A DNA stretch of 64,000 nucleotides from UBA7862 sp050872785 (GCA_050872785.1 JBNMHO010000002.1:62001-126000); one strand, 5' to 3'. Shown: positions 52,094-59,511, counted from the first letter of the stretch. Made by a program: numbers and translations. Notes: generated by a model from the sequence alone, not told the origin.

Positions 52094-52117
52094 CCAAAAA
52101 CAACATATTGCAGCAAC

Positions 52118-52152
52118 AAAAAAAGAAACCAATTTATTTGGTTTCTTTTTTG
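52118..52152 (+). terminator. Terminator of the giant gene
   Basis: Long perfect stem AAAAAAGAAACCAA / TTTGGTTTCTTTTTT with a short loop. Confidence 0.9.
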
Positions 52153-52225
52153 CTATATATTTGCTATATATTTGCTATATATTTGCTATATATTTGCTAT
52201 ATATTTGCTATATATTTGCTATATT
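52151..52225. repeat. Tandem 11-base repeat
   Basis: Six head-to-tail copies of TGCTATATATT plus a partial seventh, immediately downstream of the giant gene's terminator and just past the stop of the convergent gene. Confidence 0.9.
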
Positions 52226-52248
52226 TTTTATAGGTTTTCCACAAGAGG

Positions 52249-53130
52249 TTATTCTTTGTTGATAACAATTTTAACTTCGGTGCCGTCGATTTCAACATTT
52301 GCGTTGCTGTTTGCTAGGCAAGTGAGAAGTCCTTTGTTGTTTTCTTCAACGGAACTGTCGCCAAACAAAAGGGCAGTGATATTTTTGTTTATCATTTCTG
52401 CAAGGTCTTGTTCGCCCAAGAATTTGTTTATAATCTTGTTGATTTCTGAAGTATCTTCGGCTTTCATGTTGTTAAGTGTTATGTCTTTGCTTTCCACAAA
52501 TTCAAATTCGCTTCCAGCAATGCATTTTGTTGTGAAATTGGTTGTTACATAAAGCGTGTCTGGAATATAGTTTCTGATAATTTTTGTAAAGATATTGCCG
52601 TTCTTTGAAATCTCTTCCTTTGTTGCTTTGAAGTTGATTTTTGCGATAACTTTGCAGTCGAACTTTCCGTCTGTTTGAAGATTGCTGAATTCCATTGAAA
52701 GAATTTCTACGTCAGCATTGTCAAGTGCAAAAGCCTTTTGATCCAAACTGTGCAAAAGGGAATTTGCCAGCCCAGCAACTTGCTTGCCGCTGAGTTTAAT
52801 TGTGCCTTGAAGTGCCGACCCTTGATAATCTGTTAGTGAAAACTCTTTGCTCCCGTCCTCGTTTGTTTTATAGATTTGTCCACCTTTGCCCGAGCCAAAC
52901 ATGTTGTCAAGTGTTATCACGATGTCGTCATCTGTATATTTGTCTGGCACAACTTGTTCTTCGCTTGGTGGAGTTTGAATTGCCTTTATCTGCGCCCTCG
53001 CTTTCAAAATGTCAACCCCCGTTGTTGCCTTTATTCCAACATACACCGCAACCGACAGCCCAAAAACAACCACTGCGAAAATGATAAGACCCTTGAGCAG
53101 CCCCAAAAGACCACTAGATTTTTTTGCCAT
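52249..53130 (-). CDS. Membrane-anchored protein of unknown function
   Basis: A 293-residue protein with a basic N-terminus (MAKKSSG), one hydrophobic segment at about 9-32, and an extracytoplasmic domain of about 260 residues. That domain has alternating strands and helices, for example IKLSGKQVAGLANSLL and a later 'DLAEMINKNITALLFG'. The overall layout (N-terminal anchor plus a lipid- or sterol-binding-like alpha/beta domain) is reminiscent of YpmS-type proteins, but I cannot claim homology. AGGGGG lies seven bases before the ATG and a TATAAT box is visible at 53150-53155 without a good -35. It converges on the giant gene. Confidence 0.75.
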   Translation of the reverse strand: MAKKSSGLLGLLKGLIIFAVVVFGLSVAVYVGIKATTGVDILKARAQIKAIQTPPSEEQVVPDKYTDDDIVITLDNMFGSGKGGQIYKTNEDGSKEFSLTDYQGSALQGTIKLSGKQVAGLANSLLHSLDQKAFALDNADVEILSMEFSNLQTDGKFDCKVIAKINFKATKEEISKNGNIFTKIIRNYIPDTLYVTTNFTTKCIAGSEFEFVESKDITLNNMKAEDTSEINKIINKFLGEQDLAEMINKNITALLFGDSSVEENNKGLLTCLANSNANVEIDGTEVKIVINKE

Positions 53131-53260
53131 AATTTACCCCCTAGTAAATATTATATTAAAAATAGTTTATCACACATACAAATCTATTTCAAAACGCTTT
53201 TCACAAAATTTCTCCAGCAAAACAAAAATTTGTTACTATGAACAAAAAAACAAGAAAGCC

Positions 53261-53585
53261 CCTCACTTGCTCGTTAGAGCAAATATATGCAAATTTTTTC
53301 AGTAATTTTTTGTTAAATGAAATTGGCTTTCAGCCAATGATATTGACCAACGGTCAAAAATATTTCCCTTGGTCAATGATATTACTCATTTCATTCGTAA
53401 TGATATGATATTTGCTTAACTGATCCTATCATTCTTTTTGAGAATATATGAACCCTCGCTTCATTTATTTTATTACAAAATATATGAACCCTCGCTTTGC
53501 TCGGAACCATATATTCAAAAAGAATATCATTCACGAAGTGAATATCATTGCGAAGCAATTTCACTTGCTCGTCAGAGCAAATATC
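53261..53585. repeat. Modular palindromic repeat array (MITE-like)
   Basis: A chain of short perfect hairpins joined by ATATCATT-type linkers: TTGCTC/GAGCAA (53267-53282 and again 53565-53580), ATTGGC/GCCAAT (53322-53338), TTGACC/GGTCAA (53343-53357), TTCACGAAGTGAA (53530-53542) and ATTGCGAAGCAAT (53547-53559). A longer inverted pair (53431-53450 with 53508-53525) encloses an 18-base direct repeat (53444-53461 and 53480-53497). Confidence 0.75.
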
Positions 53586-53591
53586 ATTGTG

Positions 53592-53623
53592 AAAAAAGAC
53601 CTTCCTTTCGGAAAGTCTTTTTT
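53592..53623 (-). terminator. Terminator of the tRNA-Met/tRNA-Glu unit
   Basis: Stem AAAAAAGAC..TTCC / GGAA..GTCTTTTTT with a four-base loop, seven bases past the encoded CCA of tRNA-Glu. Confidence 0.85.
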
Positions 53624-53629
53624 CACTAC

Positions 53630-53704
53630 TGGTGACCCCAACGGGATTCGAACCCATGATACCACCGTGAAAGGGTGGTGTCTTAACCGCTTGACCATGG
53701 GGCC
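53630..53704 (-). tRNA. tRNA-Glu (anticodon TTC)
   Basis: Minus strand cloverleaf starting GGCCCCATGGTC. The anticodon loop is CTTTCAC between CCACC and GGTGG, with T-loop GGTTCGAATCC. The 3' end has A plus an encoded CCA (53630-53632). Second gene of a two-tRNA unit, 11 bases after tRNA-Met. Confidence 0.96.
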
Positions 53705-53715
53705 ATTGTCTGTAT

Positions 53716-53791
53716 TGGTGGTGGCGGTAAGATTTGAACTTACGACCTTTCGGGTATGAACCGAATGCTATAACCACTAAGCCACGCCACC
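53716..53791 (-). tRNA. tRNA-Met, elongator type (anticodon CAT)
   Basis: Minus strand cloverleaf starting GGTGGCGTGGCTTAG. Anticodon loop TTCATAC is held by TTCGG/CCGAA; T-arm GTAAG/CTTAC; encoded CCA. The anticodon stem lacks the three G-C pairs of an initiator. A tRNA-Ile with modified CAT cannot be excluded from sequence alone but is less likely. Confidence 0.92.
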
Positions 53792-53813
53792 AAACCACTA
53801 ACTAAGCCTCTTG

Positions 53814-53842
53814 ATTATAAAGCAAAATAAAAATTCTGTCAA
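53814..53842 (-). promoter_or_regulatory. Promoter of the tRNA unit
   Basis: Minus strand TTGACA, 17-base spacer, TATAAT: a perfect consensus promoter. Confidence 0.9.
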
Positions 53843-53973
53843 CATATTTTTTCAAAATATTTTCAAAGTTTACAAATTTTTTTTATTTTTATCAAAATTT
53901 ATGATTTTTTAGCCCATTTTCTTGCCAGAAATATGTAAAATTCCATATAAATTGGCATTTTGCACAATTCCGC

Positions 53974-54002
53974 TTGACAAATCTTTTTATTAAAACTACA
54001 CT
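53974..54002 (+). promoter_or_regulatory. Promoter of the short surface protein
   Basis: TTGACA, 17-base spacer, TACACT, 33 bases before the ATG. Confidence 0.7.
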
Positions 54003-54034
54003 TTTTGTAGATAATATGATTAAAAGGTGAAGCG

Positions 54035-55054
54035 ATGAGAAGGTTTTGGGACAAGGCTAGGGTGTGGATGTTATGCATAAATTATGTTCTTGTTATGGGA
54101 CTTTTGTGTGTGATTATCTTCGGTGCAACTGTTCAAAATACTTCGTCCAATGTCACCGTAACCTATAATCGCCCAACTTACACTGCAACTTTTGACGCAA
54201 ATGGCGGAAGTTGCGACACAACAAGCAAAAATGTCAAACTTGGTGACAATTATGGCTCACTTCCAACCCCAACACGCACTGGCTACAACTTTGGCGGCTG
54301 GTTTTTGGGAAGTTCTGCTGTGTCAAGCAGCACTCAATATAAAACAGTTGGCAACACAACTTTAACTGCAAGTTGGTCTGCAAAAACATATACAATTACA
54401 AGTGGAACAAACATCACTGGCGCAAGCATTTCCGTTCCCTCAAGCGGAACTTTTGGGAGTGGCATTTCAATCTCCTCAAGCGGCAGTGCAACAGGCTACA
54501 CTTATTCATTAACAAATATTAAAATCTATTCTGGCAACTCCACCAGCGGAACTTTGCTTGCGACAATAAATTCAACTTCCTCCTCTTGGACGATGAGCGG
54601 AACTTACTACTCGTCAATCTACGTCTATGCCACTTGGACAAGAAGTGCAATCGCAACCACCATTTCTGCAAGTTCGACTTCAGTTTCATTCACATCAAAT
54701 GGATATACTACAAGTCCAATAGTTACAATTACCGCCGGCGGAGGTGGTGGCAAATGGGTCTATAGTGTTGTAAGTTGTTCAACCAGTGCCAGTTCTTTTG
54801 AAATTAAAAGAGGAGATTGTGACCCAAATACTAACTATACACTTTCTACGACTGGAGAAACTACTGCTTCAATCACTTTTACTATAGTTGGAGGAATTGC
54901 TGTAAAAAAACATGGAACATTAGGAAATGTTGTTATTGTACCTTATCAAACAACCTATACTTATGTAATACAAGCAAAGAGCGTTTATAATGGAACGACT
55001 GCTCAGATAACGGTTAAATTCATTGCAGACCCGGATCCCAATGATTTCCCCTGA
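54035..55054 (+). CDS. Short InlB-repeat surface protein (intact family member)
   Basis: A 339-residue exported or anchored protein. The N-terminus MRRFWDKARVWMLCINY leads into a hydrophobic segment (about 11-32) ending IIFGAT, a signal peptide or signal anchor. One InlB-type B-repeat follows (about 50-115: TATFDANGG ... RTGYNFGGWF ... LTASW). The middle is Ser/Thr/Gly-rich, and a C-terminal domain carries TAGGGGGKWVYSVV and YVIQAKSVYNGT. No sorting motif. The stop is TGA. It is a paralogue of the interrupted gene at 59,799, sharing both the N-terminal segment and the C-terminal domain. AAAGGTGAAG serves as a weak ribosome site. Confidence 0.85.
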   Translation: MRRFWDKARVWMLCINYVLVMGLLCVIIFGATVQNTSSNVTVTYNRPTYTATFDANGGSCDTTSKNVKLGDNYGSLPTPTRTGYNFGGWFLGSSAVSSSTQYKTVGNTTLTASWSAKTYTITSGTNITGASISVPSSGTFGSGISISSSGSATGYTYSLTNIKIYSGNSTSGTLLATINSTSSSWTMSGTYYSSIYVYATWTRSAIATTISASSTSVSFTSNGYTTSPIVTITAGGGGGKWVYSVVSCSTSASSFEIKRGDCDPNTNYTLSTTGETTASITFTIVGGIAVKKHGTLGNVVIVPYQTTYTYVIQAKSVYNGTTAQITVKFIADPDPNDFP

Positions 55055-55120
55055 TTTGTGAAGCAATAATGTTTATGCATTTGATAAAATGATAGTAATG
55101 ATCTCTTATAATATTAAACT

Positions 55121-55148
55121 GACTGAGAAATCTCTCTCAGTCTTTTTG
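55121..55148 (+). terminator. Terminator after the short surface protein
   Basis: GACTGAGA / TCTCAGTC stem with a six-base loop and TTTTT. Confidence 0.8.
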
Positions 55149-55187
55149 TTTTTTGGATAAGATGTGGTAGAATATGGGTGGAGAGAA

Positions 55188-55904
55188 ATGGACGAAAATT
55201 TGAATTTTGAAAATCATGAGCAACTTGTAAAGGTTTTGGAAAAGAACGCAAGCCAAAAGTCCAGTCTTTTTAACAAAAAACTGATTGCAACTGAGTATAA
55301 GATTTTGGGTTGGAAGTTGCCATATCTAAGAGATTTAGCCAAACAAATTGTTAAGAACAACAAGCAAGACATTGTCTTGAGCCGCTTTGATTTTACATAT
55401 TATGAAGAAATTATATTGTTCGATTTTGTTTTATCTCTTGCCAAAATGGACGAGCAAAAACGCATAAAGATTTTGGACAAACTTATAGCAAATTTTGACA
55501 ACTGGAGTGTTGTGGATAGCCTTTGCTCAAGTTTGAAATCTGTCAAAAAGAATAAAGTCCTTTATCTTGACTGCATCAAGTCTTGCATGGAAGACAACCA
55601 CGAATACAAAGTGAGAGTGGGGATAGTTCTACTTATGAATTATTATCTTGACGAGGAAAACTTGGAAGAAATTATGTCACTTGTTGCCCATGCAAACCAC
55701 CCAGAACATTATTATGTCCAAATGGCACAAGCATGGTTCTTTGCCACGAGTTTTGCAAAACGTTTTGACGAAACACTGTCCTATCTTTCAAAGAACAAGA
55801 ACTTACTTGCAGAAAAGACAATAAGAAAAACAATTTCAAAATGCAACGACAGTTTCCGTCTAACCACCGAACAGAAGAAGAAAATTAAAGAAAAACTATC
55901 ATAA
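55188..55904 (+). CDS. AlkD-like DNA alkylation repair protein
   Basis: A 238-residue all-helical protein of HEAT-like repeats. The segment YKILGWKLPYLRDLAKQIVK near the N-terminus and 'FDNWSVVDSLCSS', 'KVRVGIVLLMNYY' and 'YYVQMAQAWFFATSFAKRF' further on match the DNA alkylation repair (AlkD-type glycosylase) family. Known members excise positively charged alkylated bases without flipping them. The ATG at 55188 has GGAGAG upstream; an in-frame GTG eight codons earlier reads through that site. Single gene bounded by terminators. Confidence 0.85.
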   Translation: MDENLNFENHEQLVKVLEKNASQKSSLFNKKLIATEYKILGWKLPYLRDLAKQIVKNNKQDIVLSRFDFTYYEEIILFDFVLSLAKMDEQKRIKILDKLIANFDNWSVVDSLCSSLKSVKKNKVLYLDCIKSCMEDNHEYKVRVGIVLLMNYYLDEENLEEIMSLVAHANHPEHYYVQMAQAWFFATSFAKRFDETLSYLSKNKNLLAEKTIRKTISKCNDSFRLTTEQKKKIKEKLS

Positions 55905-55955
55905 AATGTTGCCACAGAACAAATAAACGAGCAAAGTTGTTGTCAATAGGTTTAA

Positions 55956-55987
55956 ATAAAAAAAGGCTGGAAATCCCAGCCTTTTTT
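55956..55987. terminator. Bidirectional terminator
   Basis: AAAAAAGGCTGG / CCAGCCTTTTTT stem with a short loop; serves the AlkD-like gene (+) and the FakA-like gene (-). Confidence 0.9.
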
Positions 55988-55996
55988 ACTTTGCGA

Positions 55997-56266
55997 TTAA
56001 CCTTGCAGACCTTGTGCTTGACGGAACATATCTTCCACAACAATGTCATAAATTTCCCCAATGGAAGCACCATATTCAAGCACTTTCCAAGGTTCGTTTG
56101 TGTGGAAATGAATTTTGATAAGTTCGCTGTCGCCAACTACAAGCAAGCAATCTCCAACAAAACAAGTGTTGAAGTGTTCTCTTATTTTGTCTTCGTCAAG
56201 ACCTTTGCCCTCAATCAAAAGTTGAGTGTCATATCTGTAGTTAAGTTCTTCGCCTTCGTATTCCAT
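55997..56266 (-). CDS. Free-standing FakA (YloV) middle-domain protein
   Basis: An 89-residue protein that matches only the middle domain of fatty-acid kinase FakA/YloV: YDTQLLIEGKGLDEDKIREH, then GDCLLVVGDSELIKIHFHTNEP, then a terminal 'GEIYDIVVEDMFRQAQ'. In full-length FakA this domain lies between the DhaL-like kinase domain and the C-terminal domain. Here it is a complete gene with its own GGAGAG site, promoter and terminator, so it is not an obvious remnant. The paired His of the HxH motif are kept, but where FakA has Cys in 'YCTEF' this protein has Asp. A fatty-acid-related or FakB-docking role is inference only. Confidence 0.75.
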   Translation of the reverse strand: MEYEGEELNYRYDTQLLIEGKGLDEDKIREHFNTCFVGDCLLVVGDSELIKIHFHTNEPWKVLEYGASIGEIYDIVVEDMFRQAQGLQG

Positions 56267-56289
56267 AATTCTCTCCTTTTTACATTTTG

Positions 56290-56318
56290 ATTTTACTTAT
56301 TTTCTTCCTATGTGTCAA
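56290..56318 (-). promoter_or_regulatory. Promoter of the FakA-like gene
   Basis: Minus strand TTGACA, 17-base spacer, TAAAAT. Confidence 0.75.
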
Positions 56319-56389
56319 ACAATTTGCTTTTATTTTCAAAAAGAGGACTATCTAATTTTGGAAATATCACAAAAAATGCTTAAAAATTG

Positions 56390-56418
56390 TTGAAATTCAT
56401 TGCAAAATATGAAATAAT
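56390..56418 (+). promoter_or_regulatory. Possible promoter of the SufC/SufB pair
   Basis: TTGAAA, 17-base spacer, AATAAT, 17 bases before the start codon. Confidence 0.45.
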
Positions 56419-56434
56419 TATTTTAGGAGAAAAA

Positions 56435-57142
56435 ATGCTAGAAATAAAAAACTTAAATTATTCCATTGTCGAAGACGGGAAAAAATTGGAAATTTTAAAA
56501 AATGTCAACTTGAAAGTTAATGACAACGAACTCGTCATTATCACTGGGCAAAACGGCAGTGGCAAATCTACTCTTGCAAAAATCATGATGGGTATCCTTC
56601 CAGCAACAAGCGGTCAAATTTTACTTGACGGCATGGACATCACATCTTTATCCATAACCGACCGAGCAAAACTCGGCATCGCATATGCCTTTCAGCAACC
56701 AACAGTGTTCAAAGGTTTAACTGTAAAAGACTTAATTGACATTGCAACAGGCGGAACAAACACAGTTGCCACCGCTTGCAACTTTTTAAGCCGTGTCGGA
56801 CTTTGTGCCAGGGAATATGTAAATAGAGAAGTTAATTCCAAACTTTCTGGTGGGGAACTTAAACGAATTGAACTCGCCCTGCTTCTTGCCAGAAACTGCA
56901 AACTTAATATTTGTGACGAACCCGAGGCTGGCATTGACCTTTGGAGTTTTGATGCACTTGTGCAACTTTTTCAAAGCGAAAAGCGAACATTTGTCGTCAT
57001 AAGTCACCAAAAGAAACTTATTGAAATTGCTTCAAAAGTTATTCTTATGGAAAACGGGCAAGTCAAAAAATCTGGAAGTTACAAAGAAGTTGCACCATAT
57101 TTGCAACCGGTCGTTTGTGACAAATTGGAGGGACAAGCATGA
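56435..57142 (+). CDS. sufC: SufC-like iron-sulfur assembly ATPase
   Basis: A 235-residue ABC ATPase. Motifs are Walker A GQNGSGKST (38-46), Q-loop AFQQP (85-89), signature LSGGE (137-141), Walker B with NICDEPEAGID (158-168) and switch His191. The 'SKLSGGELKRIE' and 'DEPEAGIDLW' wording is typical of SufC, which powers the SufBCD scaffold for iron-sulfur cluster assembly in the cytoplasm. GGAG precedes ATG 56435; an upstream in-frame extension lacks a site. The stop overlaps the next start (ATGA), so the two are translationally coupled. Confidence 0.88.
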   Translation: MLEIKNLNYSIVEDGKKLEILKNVNLKVNDNELVIITGQNGSGKSTLAKIMMGILPATSGQILLDGMDITSLSITDRAKLGIAYAFQQPTVFKGLTVKDLIDIATGGTNTVATACNFLSRVGLCAREYVNREVNSKLSGGELKRIELALLLARNCKLNICDEPEAGIDLWSFDALVQLFQSEKRTFVVISHQKKLIEIASKVILMENGQVKKSGSYKEVAPYLQPVVCDKLEGQA

Positions 57143-58068
57143 ACACTTTAACAGAACAAGAAAAAATTTTGCTTGAAAAAATCTCCGACTTGCACGACAT
57201 TCCACAAGCGGGGGCATTTAATATCAGACGCAACGGCAAGTTGGTCGCACGAAATGTGGATAATGAGATAAATATTGTTTCCAAAAAGGATAAAGACGGC
57301 ATTGACATTATCGTCAAAGACGGAACAAAAAACAAAAGTGTTCATATCCCCGTCCTTCTCAGTCAAGAAGGCTTTGAAGATATGGTTTACAATGACTTTT
57401 ACATCGGCGACAACTGTGACGTCCTAATTGCCGCTGGTTGCGGAATTCACAATGCAAGTTCCAAAAAATCTAGGCATAATGGCATACACAGTTTTCACAT
57501 CGGCAACAACTCATATGTAAAATATGTGGAACGCCACCTCGGCATGGGCAAAAATAAAGCAAAACGTGTCCTTGACCCAGTGACCACTGTTGACATGAAA
57601 AATGGAAGCGTGTTTGAAATGGAAACTTTGCAACTGTCTGGTGTGTCGGGGGCAAAAAGAGTGACAAAAGCAGTGGTGGGAGAAAATTCGACTTTGCTCA
57701 TAAACGAAAAAATATTGACCGAAAACTCAGCCCATGCTTCGACCAATTTTGAAGTGCAACTTGTTGGGGATAACTCAAAAGTTGATGTCGTGTCGCACGC
57801 AGTGGCAAGGAACAAGAGTAAGCAATTTTTTGTTTCAAAAGTCGTTGGCAAGGCAAAATGCTTTGGACACGTGGAATGTGACGGAATTTTGTGTGATGAC
57901 GCACAAATTTCATCAACTCCAGAAATTTTGGCACAAAATAGAGATGCAAGTCTAGTCCACGAAGCAGCAATCGGCAAAATATCCCAAGACCAACAAAACA
58001 AACTTATGACCATGGGACTCACTGCCCAAGAAGCAGAAAAAGCAATTATCAACGGATTTTTGAAATGA
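57139..58068 (+). CDS. sufB: SufB/SufD-family scaffold protein
   Basis: A 309-residue protein with the right-handed beta-helix core of SufB/SufD: 'CDVLIAAGCGIHN', 'GIHSFHIGNNSYVKYVERHLG', 'ENSTLLINEKILTENSA', 'VVGKAKCFGHVECDGIL' and the C-terminal 'VHEAAIGKISQDQQNKLMTMGLTAQEAEKAIINGFL'. It is shorter than classical SufB (about 465 residues). With SufC it makes a two-gene set without SufS, SufU or SufD, matching the minimal SUF-like systems of anaerobes (reported as SMS). It could equally be called SufD-like. Terminator right after the stop. Confidence 0.88.
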   Translation: MNTLTEQEKILLEKISDLHDIPQAGAFNIRRNGKLVARNVDNEINIVSKKDKDGIDIIVKDGTKNKSVHIPVLLSQEGFEDMVYNDFYIGDNCDVLIAAGCGIHNASSKKSRHNGIHSFHIGNNSYVKYVERHLGMGKNKAKRVLDPVTTVDMKNGSVFEMETLQLSGVSGAKRVTKAVVGENSTLLINEKILTENSAHASTNFEVQLVGDNSKVDVVSHAVARNKSKQFFVSKVVGKAKCFGHVECDGILCDDAQISSTPEILAQNRDASLVHEAAIGKISQDQQNKLMTMGLTAQEAEKAIINGFLK

Positions 58069-58069
58069 T

Positions 58070-58099
58070 AAAAAACTCAACCATTTGGTTGAGTTTTTT
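58070..58099 (+). terminator. Terminator of the sufCB unit
   Basis: AAAAACTCAACCA / TGGTTGAGTTTTTT stem. Confidence 0.9.
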
Positions 58100-58159
58100 G
58101 CTGTAAAGATATTTTCTACATTTGGCTATATAAGCGGAACTTGTAAAATATAATTTTTG

Positions 58160-59224
58160 TTATTTTGTAAGTTCTTGCTTGTAATTTATGTCAAGCATTT
58201 CGCAAGTTGGAACATAGCCTGCTGGTGCTTTTACAAGGTCTGGAAGACGGTTGACAATGCTTGCGCAGGTAAGTTCAACTGTTTGTGGCTTGTTGACAAC
58301 AATAGTAGTTGTTGGTTCGCCTTCAACTGTCCATTCGTTTTGGTCAAATTCGTCTGGACCATACACTTTTCCAATGCATTGGGTTTCAAGCGTAATTCCT
58401 TCTTTAGTTTTTGTTGTAACAACTGCACTCATGCCTGTTGCGTCACCTTTCTTAATTGTCATGCCAAGAGTTGATGACTTAAGGTCTTTTTTATAAGTTT
58501 GTGGCACGCATTTTTGAGTTTGTGACAAAACGTGCAAGCCCAGTTTTTCGCAAAGCCAGCCATTAACTGTCCACATATATGAAGGGGAATAGTTGCCAGC
58601 ATTTATAAGTTTTTGGCGTTCTTCGTCTGGAATTCTGTCCACAGAAGCAATTTTTTCGTCAAATTCTTTAAGAGAAAGCCCCGCACCATGAACTTGTGCA
58701 AGTGCGATGCCATAATCTTCAACATTGTAGGAAGATTTGCCAACAATTCTGGTGATTTTTTGCGTTGTCCCGCAAAGGACTGAAATCAAACTTCCCCAAG
58801 AAGTGTCTTGATAGCCACTGCCTGATAGTGTGCAGTTGTGTTCTTTTGCAACTTTGTCAAGTTTCTTTGTAAGTTTTGGATTGGAATTCATTGGATAGAA
58901 TGCTTCTTCGCAAGTGGAAATGGCGTTTACCCCTGCGTTTGCGCATGCAAGCATTGCTGGATAAATATCATTCATAAGGCTCATTGTTGTGATGATAGCA
59001 CAATCTGGCTTCATTTTCTTAAGCCCGCTTTCAAGGTCTTTGACGTCTTGAATAATAACGCCTCTGTCTTTTCCACCAAGAACACATGAAATGTCTTTGC
59101 CAATTCTGTCTTTTGCAATGTCATACGCACAGCAAATTGTGCCACCTTTTTCTTCCACATAGCGCATGGTGTAAACAGACATCTTTCCGCACCCAATTTG
59201 TGCAACTTTCAAATATTTTTTCAT
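58160..59224 (-). CDS. NAD(P)-dependent amine dehydrogenase, diaminopentanoate-dehydrogenase-like
   Basis: A 354-residue Rossmann-fold enzyme. The N-terminus has KVAQIGCGKMS (6-16, a GxGxxx cofactor loop), and the domain resembles the dihydrodipicolinate reductase fold: 'DCAIITTMSLMNDIYPAMLACANAGVNAISTCEEAFYP'. The C-terminal part ends with 'ASIVNRLPDLVKAPAGYVPT', a hallmark of 2,4-diaminopentanoate dehydrogenase (ord) and relatives that act in clostridial ornithine fermentation. No other ornithine-pathway gene is nearby, so the substrate stays open. GGAG precedes the ATG. Single gene on the minus strand. Confidence 0.78.
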   Translation of the reverse strand: MKKYLKVAQIGCGKMSVYTMRYVEEKGGTICCAYDIAKDRIGKDISCVLGGKDRGVIIQDVKDLESGLKKMKPDCAIITTMSLMNDIYPAMLACANAGVNAISTCEEAFYPMNSNPKLTKKLDKVAKEHNCTLSGSGYQDTSWGSLISVLCGTTQKITRIVGKSSYNVEDYGIALAQVHGAGLSLKEFDEKIASVDRIPDEERQKLINAGNYSPSYMWTVNGWLCEKLGLHVLSQTQKCVPQTYKKDLKSSTLGMTIKKGDATGMSAVVTTKTKEGITLETQCIGKVYGPDEFDQNEWTVEGEPTTTIVVNKPQTVELTCASIVNRLPDLVKAPAGYVPTCEMLDINYKQELTK

Positions 59225-59256
59225 AAATACTCCTTTTTGTTAAACCTAGAATGGAA

Positions 59257-59286
59257 ATCTTATCTAAGTATTTCCACTTTTCTCAA
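59257..59286 (-). promoter_or_regulatory. Possible promoter of the amine dehydrogenase gene
   Basis: Minus strand TTGAGA, 18-base spacer, TAAGAT. Confidence 0.45.
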
Positions 59287-59353
59287 TCTAACACACAAAT
59301 TTTACCATAATTTGGAATATATACAAAATAAATTTGAGAAAAAAGTTAAAATA

Positions 59354-59380
59354 AAAAAGCCTTCCTAGGAAGACTTTTTA
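59354..59380 (-). terminator. Terminator of tRNA-Ala
   Basis: Stem AAAAGCCTTCC / GGAAGACTTTT (one mismatched pair) with a TA loop and flanking A/T runs. Confidence 0.75.
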
Positions 59381-59383
59381 AAA

Positions 59384-59459
59384 TGGTGGAGATAAGCGGA
59401 TTCGAACCGCTGACCTTTGCGATGCGAACGCAACGCTCTACCAACTGAGCCATACCCCC
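59384..59459 (-). tRNA. tRNA-Ala (anticodon CGC)
   Basis: Minus strand cloverleaf GGGGGTATGGCTCAGTTGG. Anticodon loop TTCGCAT between TTGCG and CGCAA; T-loop GGTTCGAATCC; encoded CCA at 59384-59386. The acceptor has the G3-U70 pair that marks alanine tRNAs. It reads GCG codons. Confidence 0.95.
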
Positions 59460-59473
59460 ATATTTCATGTTAT

Positions 59474-59502
59474 ATTATATCAAACATTTGTCGCATTGTC
59501 CA
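59474..59502 (-). promoter_or_regulatory. Promoter of tRNA-Ala
   Basis: Minus strand TGGACA, 17-base spacer, TATAAT. Confidence 0.8.
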
Positions 59503-59511
59503 CAGTTTTTT

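Larger units (their letters stand above)
53131..53629. other. Gene-free interval carrying palindromic repeats
   Basis: About 500 bases between the minus-strand membrane gene and tRNA-Glu. The first 100 bases hold the upstream region of the membrane gene; the remainder is the modular palindrome array described separately and the tRNA terminator. An antisense open frame running through the array and tRNAs is not credible. Confidence 0.7.

Noticed and set aside
52151..52225. CRISPR-like array
   Set aside because: The 11-base units are contiguous with no spacers, and no cas genes are present.
52077..52552. Plus-strand open frames over the 11-bp repeat and beyond
   Set aside because: The products are repeats of YICYIFAIY-type residues from the tandem repeat, or shadows of the minus-strand membrane gene.
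53391..53798. Minus-strand open frame of 135 codons
   Set aside because: It runs through both tRNA genes, the terminator and the palindromic array; it has no ribosome site and is explained by those features.
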